NCBI RefSeq assembly: GCF_000380505.1
Contig: NZ_AQYH01000016.1
Span: 31,156 to 95,155 of the forward strand
Direction: 5' to 3'
Origin: Kaistia granuli DSM 23481
Lineage (GTDB): Bacteria; Pseudomonadota; Alphaproteobacteria; Rhizobiales; Kaistiaceae
DNA: 64,000 nucleotides
Below the pieces are notes generated by a model. The model did not search any database. It saw only the letters and a list, made by a program, of their open reading frames with translations, and was not told where the DNA came from. Each line of letters opens with the position of its first letter. The stretch's first letter is position 1. This document shows positions 25,938 through 34,683 of the stretch, in pieces. Both the position numbers and the translations under genes were made by a program.

Positions 25938-27608
25938 CTACCCCCGCCGCACCACCTTCTCCGATGGCACGTCAAAATGCTGGATGCCCTTCTTCGCCGC
26001 CTCGTCGAGCGCGTCCTCGTAGCCGGCATCGGCATAGCGCAGCACGCCGAGCGAGGTGTCGTTGGTGAGCGCCCGCGCAAGCCGTTCGCCAGCGGCCGGT
26101 GTACCGTCGGCGACCAGCGTGACGCCGGCCGAGGTCATGTAGCCGGCATAGCCGCCGCCGCCCGAATGGACGGTGACGAGATCGGCGCCGGAGGCGGCAA
26201 GCGCCATGGCGTCGAGCAGCGGCCAGTCGGCGATGGCGTCGGAGCCGTCACGAAGGTTCTCCGTCATGATGTTGGGATGCGCCATCGCGCCGGCGTCGAG
26301 GTGGTCGCGGGAAAAGGCGATCGGGCCGGAGAGCGCGCCGGCCGCGACCATGTCGTTGACCGCGAGCGCCAGTTCGGTGCGCGCGCCGTGGCCGAGCCAG
26401 GCGATCCGCGCCGGCAGGCCCTCGAACGGCACGTTCTCGCGCGCCAGCCTTATCCAGTTGGTGACGATCGGGTTGTCGGGGAAGCGCTCCAGCACGAGAT
26501 CGTCGATGCGGCGGATGTCTTCCGGGTCGTTTGAAAGCGCCATCCAGCGGAACGGCCCGATGGCGCGGGCAAACAGCGGCCGCAAATACGCCTCGGTGAA
26601 GATCGGGATGTCGAAGGCGTTCGCCACGCCGGCCTCGCGGGCCTGGGTGCGGATCAGATTGCCATTGTCGAACACGACCGAGCCATGGCGCCGGAAATCC
26701 AGCATGGCGCGGACATGCGGGACGATCGAGGCGCGCGACAGCGCCATCAGCCTGGCCGGGTCGGACTGGCGCAGGGCCCGGACCTCGGCCAGCGGAAGGC
26801 CGGCCGGGACATAGCCATAGACAAGGTCATGCGCCGAGGTCTGGTCGGTGACGATATCGGGATAGATGCCGCGCCGGACAATCTCGGGATAGATCTCGGC
26901 GGCGTTGCCGACCAGGGCGACGGAGAGCGGCTCGCGATGATGGCGGGCGTGGGCAATCCGCTGCAGGGCGGTGTCGAGGTCGGGCGCGATCTCGTCGACA
27001 TAGCCGATCGCCTTGCGCTTTTCCGCCCGCTCGGGATCGACGTCGACGGTGAGGATGGCGGCGTTCGCCATGCGGCCGGCGAGCGGCTGCGAGCCGCCCA
27101 TGCCGCCGAGCCCGGCGGTCAGGATGAAGCGGCCCCGCAGATCGCCGCCGAAATGCTTCTCGGCGATCCGCATGAAGATCTCGTAGGTGCCCTGGATGAC
27201 GCCCTGGCTGCCGATATATTGCCAGGCGCCGGCCGTCAGCCCGCCCCAGCAGATCAGGCCTTTCTGCTCCAGCTCGTAGAAATATTCCGCCTTCGCCCAT
27301 TGGCCGACGATGTTGCAGTTCGCCATGATGACGATGGGCGCCTGCACCTGCGTGCGCAGCAGGCCGATCGGCTTGCCTGACTGGACGATGAGGGTCTGGT
27401 CCTCGTCCAAGGTTTTCAGCGCCTGGACGATGGCGTCATGCGCTGCCCAGTTGCGCGCCGCCTTGCCGAGGGCTGCGTAGACGATCAGGCTGTCCGGGTC
27501 CTCGCCGACCGAGAGCACGTTTTCGAGCAACCGCAGCAGGCCCTCCTGCCGCCAGCCCTTGCAGCGGAGCGTCGTGCCCGAGGTGACGGGATAGCGCGGG
27601 TTCCTCAT
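25938..27608 (-). CDS. Urocanase-family protein lacking the catalytic cysteine; candidate thiourocanate hydratase
   Basis: 556 residues, full urocanase length and architecture: DPDSLIVYAALGKAARNW, LIVQSGKPIGLLRT, the NAD-binding TAGLGGMGGSQP, and HSGGGGYAGYM. In urocanase the signature is FQGLPARICWLG, whose Cys is essential; here it reads FEGLPARIAWLG, with Ala403. Further changes are YGG to YAA and THAD to TQVQ in the substrate loop. Characterised thiourocanate hydratase is a urocanase homolog with no urocanase activity. As last gene of a cluster starting with a histidase-like lyase, hydration of thiourocanate in ergothioneine breakdown is the best reading. A canonical HutU is the alternative, argued against by the Cys loss and the absence of hutI/hutG. 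Confidence 0.8.
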   Translation of the reverse strand: MRNPRYPVTSGTTLRCKGWRQEGLLRLLENVLSVGEDPDSLIVYAALGKAARNWAAHDAIVQALKTLDEDQTLIVQSGKPIGLLRTQVQAPIVIMANCNIVGQWAKAEYFYELEQKGLICWGGLTAGAWQYIGSQGVIQGTYEIFMRIAEKHFGGDLRGRFILTAGLGGMGGSQPLAGRMANAAILTVDVDPERAEKRKAIGYVDEIAPDLDTALQRIAHARHHREPLSVALVGNAAEIYPEIVRRGIYPDIVTDQTSAHDLVYGYVPAGLPLAEVRALRQSDPARLMALSRASIVPHVRAMLDFRRHGSVVFDNGNLIRTQAREAGVANAFDIPIFTEAYLRPLFARAIGPFRWMALSNDPEDIRRIDDLVLERFPDNPIVTNWIRLARENVPFEGLPARIAWLGHGARTELALAVNDMVAAGALSGPIAFSRDHLDAGAMAHPNIMTENLRDGSDAIADWPLLDAMALAASGADLVTVHSGGGGYAGYMTSAGVTLVADGTPAAGERLARALTNDTSLGVLRYADAGYEDALDEAAKKGIQHFDVPSEKVVRRG

Positions 27609-27621
27609 CACGTCTCGCCCT

Positions 27622-28758
27622 TCATTTCTTGCCCTTCCGCTTCTTCCTGGTCTCTTCCTCGAACACGTAGCGGGCGATCTCGATGCCCATCGCCGCCTCG
27701 ACCGGCGGATAGACGGACGGATCGAGCACGCCGGCCGAGAGCGGGATGATCGTCTTCGGCACATGCAGCACATGCACGTTCATGCCGACATGCAACTGGC
27801 CGACCGAGAGCGGCTCGCCGTCCTTGTCGAGCGTGGTGATGACATCCGGGAAGGTGGCAATCCGTGTGCCGGCGGCGTCGTCGATCGCCATGTATTCGTT
27901 CATGACATGCAGCGTCGTCGCCTTGTCGCCGCTGCCGATCACCACCGTGCCGATGTCGAAGGCGGCGTTGGTGTAGACAACGTCCTTGCGGGCGATGCGG
28001 CCGGAAACGGCGATCGCGCCGCCCGTCACCTTGCAGATCGCGTCGATGACGGCGCTGCCGCCGCCCTTGCCGGGGCCCTTGCCCTCGGCGGCGAGGATCG
28101 CCTCGCCGAGCGCCAGCGCCATCGAGATGCCGCCGAGCGCGGCGTTCTTCCGCACATAGCTGGCGCGCACCGGATTGCGGGCCGAGGCGATGAAGCCGCC
28201 CGACATGTCGGAGGCGGTGCGCAGGATCGGCGAGATCTTGGCGGTGGCGCCGCGCACGGCCAGCTCGATATAGCGGTTGTCGGCGCGATTGCCGCCGACC
28301 GCGGTCTGGATCGTCGGCTCGGGCGAGGCGGCGAGGCCGATCGAGCCCATGTCGCCGGTCGGGTGGGCGCGGATGTCGCCGACGGCGTCGAGCACCTTGG
28401 TGCCGAGGATGGCCGAAGGCAGCCAGCCGTTCAGCGTCGAGGAACGGCCGTTCTGGCCGACCATCAGCGCCGCCAGCGGCTCGCCAAGGGCTTCCTGCAA
28501 CAGGCGCACCGCCTTGACGTAGTCGACGCCCTGCATCTCCCATCGCGTCGTGCCGGCCGGCGCGCCGATGGCGGCGGCGGTGGCAACCCAGTCGTCCTTC
28601 TCGAGCTCGTCAAGCGTGACCAGCTCGGGCCGGCCGATGCGCACGGCCGCGAGGCCCAGCATGCGGCCGTGATCGGCCCAGCCGCCGCCGCCCGCCGCGT
28701 AGACAGAACCGCCGCGAACGGCGGCTTCAACGTCCTTCTCGGTCAGGATGCGGCCCAT
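27622..28758 (-). CDS. DUF917 family protein; candidate thiohydantoin-propionate desulfhydrase
   Basis: 378 residues matching DUF917 along its length: GGSVYAAGGGGWADHGRML, APAGTTRWEMQG, PLAALMVGQNG, GDIRAHPTGDMGSIG, MNEYMAI, FPDVITTLD and HVGMNVHVLHVPK. DUF917 proteins often neighbour hydantoinases. AAGGAA precedes ATG 28758. It lies 13 bases before the urocanase-like gene and 78 after the M20 gene. In ergothioneine breakdown the thioxo-imidazolidine propionate must lose sulfur before ring opening, and this is the only enzyme of the cluster without another assigned step. The role is therefore by elimination. It could instead be a second hydantoin-acting hydrolase. The C-terminus is strongly basic (RKKRKGKK). 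Confidence 0.7.
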   Translation of the reverse strand: MGRILTEKDVEAAVRGGSVYAAGGGGWADHGRMLGLAAVRIGRPELVTLDELEKDDWVATAAAIGAPAGTTRWEMQGVDYVKAVRLLQEALGEPLAALMVGQNGRSSTLNGWLPSAILGTKVLDAVGDIRAHPTGDMGSIGLAASPEPTIQTAVGGNRADNRYIELAVRGATAKISPILRTASDMSGGFIASARNPVRASYVRKNAALGGISMALALGEAILAAEGKGPGKGGGSAVIDAICKVTGGAIAVSGRIARKDVVYTNAAFDIGTVVIGSGDKATTLHVMNEYMAIDDAAGTRIATFPDVITTLDKDGEPLSVGQLHVGMNVHVLHVPKTIIPLSAGVLDPSVYPPVEAAMGIEIARYVFEEETRKKRKGKK

Positions 28759-28836
28759 GGCGGAAGTTCCTTTCGGGAGCGTTTCGAGCGAATTGGACAC
28801 CGGGTCGCGGGCAAGAAACCGCGGCCCTTCCTGGTT

Positions 28837-30093
28837 CTAGGCGAGGGCCTTGTCGAGGCGGAGCACGGCTTCGTAGAGGACGGCGGCGCCGGCGGCGATC
28901 TCGCCTGGCTCCGACCATTCGTCCGGCGTGTGGCTGCGGCCGTCCTTCGAGGGAATGAAGATCATCGCCGAAGGGGCGATGCGCGAGAACCAGGCCATGT
29001 CGTGGCCGGCGCCCGACGCCATCCAGTGGGTCGTGAGGCCGAGCGCCCCGCTCGCATCCTCCAGCACGTCGAGCAGGCGGGGATCGGATAGCGCCGGCAA
29101 GGCGTCGGACAGGATGCGGAATTCGCTGATCCGCGTCGCCGTTCCGGACATCGCCCGCGTCAGCAGCGGGCGCAATTCCTCGACGAAGCCCTGCAGAAAG
29201 CCGCGCTCCTCGGCGCGCGCGTCGAGCAGCAGGGTGACCCGGCTCGGCACGACATTGGCGGCATTCGGCTCGATGCGGAATTCGCCGACGGTCGCGACGA
29301 AATGGCCATGGCCGGCGGCCGCGCGGCGGCGCGCATCCTTGGCGATGACCGAGACGGCCGCGGCGGCGCCGACCAGCGCGTCCTGGCGCAGCGTCATTGG
29401 CGTCGTGCCGGCATGGTCGGCGCGTCCCTCGATGACGATCTCGATCCGCGTGATGCCGGCGATCGCGGTGACGATGCCGATGTCGCGGCGTTCGTCCTGC
29501 AATACCGGCCCCTGCTCGATATGCATCTCGAGATAGGCGGCGATGTCGTCGCGCTTTGCCGTGTCGAGCTCGTCGACGTCGCCGCCCATGCGGTCGATCG
29601 CGGCGGCGAGAATTTCGCCGGTCGGCTCCGAACGGGTCAGCTGCTCTTCCGAAAGCTGGCCGGCAATGGCGCGGCTGCCGATGCAGGAGAGGCCGAAGAT
29701 CGACACCTCCTCGGCCAGGCAGTCGATCACCTCGAAGGCATGATCAAGCTTCGCGCCGTGGCGCGTGAGGCTGCGGGCGACGGCGATCCCGGCCATCACG
29801 CCGGCCGTGCCGTCGAAGCGGCCGCCATCTGGCACGGTATCGCTGTGCGAGCCGATGACGATCGTCTTGGCGTCCTCGGTCCGGCCCTCGCGCCGGCCGA
29901 TCAGATTGCCAGCGGTATCGATGCGGACGGCGAGCCCGGCGTCGCGCATGCGCTCGGCGACGAAGGCGCGACCTTCCAGGAACATCGGCGAGAAGGCGCG
30001 ACGCGTCCAGGGCCGGTCGGCGTCGGTCAGCGCGGCGAGTGCCATCAGATCGTCCCAGAGCCCGGTCTCGTCGATGGGCAGATTGGCGCGCAT
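28837..30093 (-). CDS. M20 Zn-dependent amidohydrolase (N-carbamoyl-amino acid hydrolase/allantoate amidohydrolase type)
   Basis: 418 residues. The metal site is GSHSDTVPDGGRFDGTAGV with CLAEEVSIFG (Glu-Glu), AYLEMHIEQGPVL, and the C-terminal SGAGHDMAWF. The lid domain has GITRIEIVIEGRADHAGTTPM. This set is that of carbamoylases and allantoate amidohydrolases, not of peptidases. It would release carbon dioxide and ammonia from an N-carbamoyl amino acid. It starts 8 bases after the hydantoinase-like gene, the usual pairing for hydantoin ring use. In the proposed pathway the substrate is N-carbamoyl-L-glutamate. Confidence 0.87.
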   Translation of the reverse strand: MRANLPIDETGLWDDLMALAALTDADRPWTRRAFSPMFLEGRAFVAERMRDAGLAVRIDTAGNLIGRREGRTEDAKTIVIGSHSDTVPDGGRFDGTAGVMAGIAVARSLTRHGAKLDHAFEVIDCLAEEVSIFGLSCIGSRAIAGQLSEEQLTRSEPTGEILAAAIDRMGGDVDELDTAKRDDIAAYLEMHIEQGPVLQDERRDIGIVTAIAGITRIEIVIEGRADHAGTTPMTLRQDALVGAAAAVSVIAKDARRRAAAGHGHFVATVGEFRIEPNAANVVPSRVTLLLDARAEERGFLQGFVEELRPLLTRAMSGTATRISEFRILSDALPALSDPRLLDVLEDASGALGLTTHWMASGAGHDMAWFSRIAPSAMIFIPSKDGRSHTPDEWSEPGEIAAGAAVLYEAVLRLDKALA

Positions 30094-30101
30094 GGTGCGG
30101 A

Positions 30102-31475
30102 TCAGTTTCCGATCGGCAGGGTGGCCGGCGGTCGCACGAACCGGCCCGATCCGGGTTCGGCCAGCACGTCGCGTCCGTCGAAGGCCAGTTTCCCGCGCAG
30201 GAACGTCGTGCTCACGCGCCAGGGGAGCTCGATGCCGTGATAGGGGCTCCAACCCACTACATTATGCCCACTCGCGCTGGCGTCATAGAGCAGCGGCTCC
30301 GGCGTCAACACGGCAATGTCGGCGTCCTTGCCGATTTCGAGCGCGCCCTTCTCGTGATCGATGCGGAAGTGCTTCGCCGGGTTCGCCGCCATCAGCCGGG
30401 CCGCCCAGGTCAGCGGGATGCCGCGCTCGAGCGCGCCCTTGACGAAGAGGGGCAGCATCACCTCGAGTCCCGGCACGCCGGAGGCATTGTCCAGCATGGC
30501 CGGCTTGGTCTTGCGGTCCTCCGACCACGAAACGTGATCGGTCGAGACCAGCGTGACATGGCCGAGGGTCACCTGCCGCCACAGCGCCTCGACCTCGGCG
30601 CGCGGCCGGATCGGCGGGTTGATTTTCGCCTTGCCGCCGAGGCGGCGGACGTCGTTCTCCTCGTCGAGCGTCAGATAGTGGATGCAGACCTCGACGGTTG
30701 CGGCAAATCCCTCGGCGCGGTAGCGCGCTGCGAGTTCGGGCCCGCGCGCCAGGGAAGAATGCACGACATGGGCCGGGCAACCCGTCAGCGCGCCGGTCTC
30801 GAAGATTTCGACATCGGCGAGAAGCTCCGTGATCGGCGGCCGTGACAGGCCATGCGCGCGCCAGTCGGTGACGCCCGAGGCCCGGACACGGGCCATATGC
30901 GCATCGACCGCCTCGTGGATCTCGTTGTGGACGCCGGCGGTGAGCCCTGTCGGGGCGATGGCGGCGAAGCAATCGGCGAGCAGCGCCGGCGGAATGCGCG
31001 GAAAGCGTTTGGCGTCGGTGCCGAAGGTCGAGAATTTGAACGCGGCGACGCCGGCCGCCACCATTTCGGGAATGCGGGCCGGGCCCTCCTGCGGGTCGAT
31101 CGTCCCATAGAGAGCATAGTCGACGCGCGCCTGCGGTGAGGCATGGGCGATCTTCCTCGCCACGGCCGCGGCGGAGCAGACGAGATTGCCCTCGTCATAG
31201 GGCATGTCGACGATGGTGGTGACGCCGCCGGCCGCCGCCGAGCGGGTCGACCAGAGGAAGTCCTCCTGGTCCTTCTGGCTCAGCGAATGTACCTGCGCGT
31301 CGATGGCGCCAGGCAGGATCAGCGCCTCGCCCAGCGCGTGCTTTTCGCGCGCTGCCGGAGCCTCGCCCTGGCCGATCAGGGCGATCTTGCCGTCGCGCAC
31401 CGCGACGAAGCCGCCGGGGATGATCCGATCGGCGGTGACGACGGTTCCGGAGAGGACGAGATCGAAATCGCTCAT
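30102..31475 (-). CDS. Dihydroorotase/hydantoinase-type amidohydrolase
   Basis: 457 residues of the cyclic amidohydrolase family. The N-terminal metal motif is PGAIDAQVHSLSQ: the usual first His of HxH is Gln61 and the second is His63. VAAFKFSTFGTD supplies the carboxylated Lys, GVHNEIHE and HVVHSSL metal histidines, and STDHVSWS the catalytic Asp. The QVH variant also occurs in one dihydroorotase branch. Carbamoylase gene 8 bases downstream suggests a hydantoin substrate; hydantoin-5-propionate fits the cluster. No pyr genes are nearby, so a pyrimidine biosynthetic role is unlikely. Confidence 0.85.
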   Translation of the reverse strand: MSDFDLVLSGTVVTADRIIPGGFVAVRDGKIALIGQGEAPAAREKHALGEALILPGAIDAQVHSLSQKDQEDFLWSTRSAAAGGVTTIVDMPYDEGNLVCSAAAVARKIAHASPQARVDYALYGTIDPQEGPARIPEMVAAGVAAFKFSTFGTDAKRFPRIPPALLADCFAAIAPTGLTAGVHNEIHEAVDAHMARVRASGVTDWRAHGLSRPPITELLADVEIFETGALTGCPAHVVHSSLARGPELAARYRAEGFAATVEVCIHYLTLDEENDVRRLGGKAKINPPIRPRAEVEALWRQVTLGHVTLVSTDHVSWSEDRKTKPAMLDNASGVPGLEVMLPLFVKGALERGIPLTWAARLMAANPAKHFRIDHEKGALEIGKDADIAVLTPEPLLYDASASGHNVVGWSPYHGIELPWRVSTTFLRGKLAFDGRDVLAEPGSGRFVRPPATLPIGN

Positions 31476-31532
31476 GGCTGCTTCCTCGGGTTCGGCGCCC
31501 CGGCGGGGGGCTGGGCCCATGAACACGGTCGA

Positions 31533-31562
31533 CGTTGGATCCCGGCCTTCGCCGGGATGACG
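31533..31562. repeat. Short palindromic repeat of the GGATCCC...GGGATGACG type
   Basis: Arms ATCCCGGC (31539-31546) and GCCGGGAT (31551-31558) around CTTC, ending in GATGACGG, like the copies at 21.8-21.9 kb. It lies inside the 112-base gap between permease 2 and the amidohydrolase gene, the widest gap of the enzyme half of the cluster, and may reduce transcription into the enzyme genes. Confidence 0.65.
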
Positions 31563-31587
31563 GCGGAGAATGACACGCGCGCCCGCC

Positions 31588-32346
31588 TCATCCCGTAACC
31601 TCCGCCAGCCGGCCCGTGCGCCGGGCGACGCGGCGTTCGAGGATCGCCAGGGCGTCATAGAGCAGTACGGCGAGCAGCGCGACGATGATGCCGCCCTGCA
31701 GGATGAAGGCGGTGTTGGAGGTGAGCAGGCCGGCGATGATCACCTCGCCGAGCCCCTTGGCGGCGACGGTCGAGCCGATCGTCGCCGTCCCCATGTTGAT
31801 GACGACCGAAAGTCTTATGCCGGCGAGGATGACGGGCAGCGCCAGCGGCAGCTCGACGCGAAAGAGCTGCTGGTTCGGCGACAGGCCCATGCCGCGCGCC
31901 GCCTCGACGACATTGCCGGGCACTTCCTTCAAGCCGGTGATCGTGTTCTCGAAGATCGGCAGCAGCCCATAGAGCACAAGCGCGATCAGGGTCGGCTTGA
32001 CGCCGAAGCCGACGACGGGAACCGCGAGGGCCAGCACGGCGACGGGCGGGAAAGTCTGGCCGATATTGACGAGGCTGCGCGACAGCGGCAGAAACTCCGC
32101 CCCCATCGGCCGGGTGACGAAGACCCCCATGACCAGCGCCAGCGCCGCGCCGATCAGGCTTGCCACCGCGACGAGGCCGAGATGGGCGAGCGTCAGGCTG
32201 AGCAGGCTCGACTGGGTGTAGATCGCCGGCGCGTTGTTTTCGGTGAAGGGCTTCAGGATCGGCTCGAACCATTCCGGCCTGAGAACGAGCGCCAGCAGCA
32301 GCGCCAGCGCCGCCAGACGGGCGACAGGACCGACAAGACGGCTCAT
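31588..32346 (-). CDS. Quaternary-amine type ABC transporter permease 2 (OpuA/OsmW family)
   Basis: 252 residues with about six transmembrane helices and the binding-protein-dependent permease loop VEAARGMGLSPNQQLFRVELPLALPVILAGI (EAA motif). INMGTATIGSTVAAKGLGEVI is the hallmark of the glycine betaine/choline/ergothioneine (QAT) permeases. Its ATG overlaps the ATPase stop codon by 4 bases (ATGA). A paralogous, larger permease is two genes upstream, so the importer likely has a heterodimeric channel. Substrate assignment is discussed under the cluster. Confidence 0.88.
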   Translation of the reverse strand: MSRLVGPVARLAALALLLALVLRPEWFEPILKPFTENNAPAIYTQSSLLSLTLAHLGLVAVASLIGAALALVMGVFVTRPMGAEFLPLSRSLVNIGQTFPPVAVLALAVPVVGFGVKPTLIALVLYGLLPIFENTITGLKEVPGNVVEAARGMGLSPNQQLFRVELPLALPVILAGIRLSVVINMGTATIGSTVAAKGLGEVIIAGLLTSNTAFILQGGIIVALLAVLLYDALAILERRVARRTGRLAEVTG

Positions 32347-33281
32347 GCCGGGCCGCTCGCATGGGCGAGAAGGGATTGGAGCGAGATCTTTCCGCGCACC
32401 GTGCCGTCACCCGCCGTGACCGGCAGCGCGTCGCGTCGGTGCCAGAGCAGTTCGGAAAGCGCATCGCGCAGCGTCGCCGTTTCCAGGATTGGCGGTCCCT
32501 CGGCCGTGCCCGGTTCGACGATCGAGGCGACCGGGGAGAGCGACAGCAGACGGAACGGCCGATCGACGCCGTCGACCAGTTTTTCCACGAAGCCGGGGGC
32601 GGGGTTGGCGAGGATCTCGGCCGGCGGCGCATATTGCAGCAGCTTGCCGCCATCCATGACGGCGATCTTGTCGCCGAGATGGATCGCTTCCTCCATGTCG
32701 TGGGTGACGAGCACGACTGTGATTCCGAGCCGCTGCTGTACGGCGAGCAGGTCCTCCTGCGCCTTGGCGCGGATGATCGGGTCGAGCGCGCCGAAAGGTT
32801 CGTCCATCAATAGCAGGCCGGGTTCGGCGGCGAGGGCGCGGGCGACGCCGACGCGCTGCTGTTCGCCGCCGGAAAGCTGGTGCGGGAATTTTTCGCGAAA
32901 ATCCTCCGGCTTCATGCTGAAGAGGGACAGAAGCTCGTCGACGCGCCTGGCGACGCGCGAAGAGTCCCAGCCGAGCAAGGTCGGCACGGTGGCGATGTTG
33001 CGGGCAACCGTCCAGTGCGGGAACAGGCCGTTGCCCTGGATGACATAGCCGATGCCGCGCCGGAGTTCCTCACCCGAGACCGAGGCGGTGTCCTTGCCGT
33101 CGATCAGGATGGTGCCGGAGGTCGGCTCGATCAGCCGGTTGATCATGCGGAGGGTCGTCGACTTGCCCGAGCCGGAGGTGCCGACGATCACCGTGATGGT
33201 GCCGCGTTCGACGGAAAACGAGACGTCGTCGACGGCGAGCTGTTCGCCGAAGCGGCGACTGACATGGTCGAGTTCGATCAA
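32343..33281 (-). CDS. Quaternary-amine type ABC transporter ATP-binding protein
   Basis: 312 residues. Walker A is GTSGSGKSTT, the signature motif LSGGEQQRVG, Walker B LLLMDEPFGALDP, and the H-loop VTHDMEEA. The C-terminal ~90 residues form a CBS-like regulatory region (AVMDGGKLLQYAPPAEIL..LSLSPVASIV..VRGKISLQSLL) as in ProV/OpuAA relatives. QGNGLFPHWTV is the QAT-type Q-loop. The start is a TTG at 33281 overlapping the permease stop as TTGA; no ATG or GTG fits the family N-terminus MIELDHVSRRF better. Confidence 0.9.
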   Translation of the reverse strand: MIELDHVSRRFGEQLAVDDVSFSVERGTITVIVGTSGSGKSTTLRMINRLIEPTSGTILIDGKDTASVSGEELRRGIGYVIQGNGLFPHWTVARNIATVPTLLGWDSSRVARRVDELLSLFSMKPEDFREKFPHQLSGGEQQRVGVARALAAEPGLLLMDEPFGALDPIIRAKAQEDLLAVQQRLGITVVLVTHDMEEAIHLGDKIAVMDGGKLLQYAPPAEILANPAPGFVEKLVDGVDRPFRLLSLSPVASIVEPGTAEGPPILETATLRDALSELLWHRRDALPVTAGDGTVRGKISLQSLLAHASGPA

Positions 33282-34468
33282 AGCCGGCGCCTTTCGGTGA
33301 GTTCGATGACCGCGTCGAGCAGGATGGCGGCGGTGAAGGCGAGCGCGATGGTGGGGACCGCGCCGAGCAGCACGAGGTCGGTCGCCGCCTGGCCGATGCC
33401 CTGGAAGACGAAGGTGCCGAAGCCGCCACCGCCGATCAGCGCGGCGATGGTGACCAGGCCGATATTCTGCACCAGCACGATGCGGATGCCCGTCAGGATG
33501 ACGGGGAGCGCCAGCGGCAGCTCGACCTGGAACAGGCGCTGGAAGCGCGTCATGCCCATGCCCTCGGCCGCCTCGACCACCGAGCGGCGCACCTCGCCGA
33601 GGCCGACTACCGTGTTGGCGACGACGGGAAGCAGCGAATAGAGGAAGAGCGCGATCAGCGCCGGCGCCGTACCGATGCCGCGAATGCCGAGCTGGGCGGC
33701 GATCGGGAACGAGGCGGCGAATAGGCTGAGCGGCACGATCATCAGCCCGTACATCGCCATGGACGGCACGGTCTGGATGATGTTGAGGACCGGCAGCGTG
33801 ATGCCGCGCAGGGTCGGGTTGCGGTGGCAGGCGATGCCGAGCGGCAGGCCGACGACGATCGCCGCGGCGAGCGAGCTGACGGCGAGGAGGATGTGCTGCC
33901 GCCCCTCGCGCCAGAACTTGTCGGCGTTGGTGGCGTATTCCTTCAGGATCGACAGCCCGTCCCAATGGCCGGAGCCGAGGATCAGCGCGACGGCGACCGC
34001 AGCCCCCGCCAGCATGCCGAGCCGGGCGAGCGGGCCGAGCCTCAGCTTGGCGATGGCGTCGGTGGTCAAGACCGCGAAGGCGAAGGCCATCAGCCAGAAG
34101 CCGGAGGCCGGCGAAACGCGCGCGAAGGTATTGCCGGGCGGCACCACGGTCGCCGGCACCAGGCCGATCAGCAGCGCCAGCACGAGCAGCGAGACGATGC
34201 CGGTGGTGAGCCGCAGCCAGGCGTTCGTGCGCAGCACGGCGACGATGGTGGCGATCGACAGGATGCCGATGCCGATCGCCGCCCACAGCGTCGGCAGTGA
34301 TCCAGCGAGGCTCAGCCCCTGGCCGGAGATCAGCCGGTTCGGCTTCAGCGTGGCAAAGGGTTGCCAGTCCATGCCGGCGACGGCGATCAGCGCCACGACG
34401 ACGCCGACGCGGTCGAGCCGCGCGGTGAGCGGGACGGGTGGGGCGGCGGTCTGGCTGGCGTCCGTCAA
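33278..34468 (-). CDS. Quaternary-amine type ABC transporter permease 1 with N-terminal extension
   Basis: 396 residues. The C-terminal 220 residues are a QAT permease: SLAAAIVVGLPLGIACHR, VVEAAEGMGMTRFQRLFQVELPLALPVI (EAA motif) and VQNIGLVTIAALIGGGGFGTFVFQG. The N-terminal ~170 residues add about four extra hydrophobic segments, making it longer than typical OpuAB/OsmY-type permeases (~220-300). The apparent start is TTG 34468 with GGGAA upstream; a GTG and an ATG lie further in. It is translationally coupled to the ATPase gene. Confidence 0.85.
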   Translation of the reverse strand: MTDASQTAAPPVPLTARLDRVGVVVALIAVAGMDWQPFATLKPNRLISGQGLSLAGSLPTLWAAIGIGILSIATIVAVLRTNAWLRLTTGIVSLLVLALLIGLVPATVVPPGNTFARVSPASGFWLMAFAFAVLTTDAIAKLRLGPLARLGMLAGAAVAVALILGSGHWDGLSILKEYATNADKFWREGRQHILLAVSSLAAAIVVGLPLGIACHRNPTLRGITLPVLNIIQTVPSMAMYGLMIVPLSLFAASFPIAAQLGIRGIGTAPALIALFLYSLLPVVANTVVGLGEVRRSVVEAAEGMGMTRFQRLFQVELPLALPVILTGIRIVLVQNIGLVTIAALIGGGGFGTFVFQGIGQAATDLVLLGAVPTIALAFTAAILLDAVIELTERRRL

Positions 34469-34591
34469 GCCGGTTGGTTCCCTTCGGGGGCTGCTGTCTC
34501 GGCCAAATCGGGGCGCCGAAGGATCGGCGCGGCGCGAAGCAGGAGCTTAGGGCCAAATCCCCTTGCCGCAAGGTGATATTGGCTAACGGGA

Positions 34592-34683
34592 GGTTAACGG
34601 GGCGGGCCCTGTTAACCCCCGGACGGCAACCGCGTCGGCGCCGCCCGGTTTCACGTGAAGCGTCGTCCGGTTTAGCGCCGGAC
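34592..34683 (-). promoter_or_regulatory. Hairpins between the binding-protein gene and permease 1
   Basis: Immediately after the binding-protein stop codon on the minus strand lie GTCCGG/CCGGAC (34665-34670, 34678-34683) and, further on, GGTTAAC/GTTAACC (34592-34598, 34611-34617) extended by a GGG/CCC core. A palindrome TTCACGTGAA lies between them (34650-34659). No T-run follows. Such stem-loops after the first transporter gene often stabilise the upstream mRNA and give excess binding protein. Confidence 0.5.
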
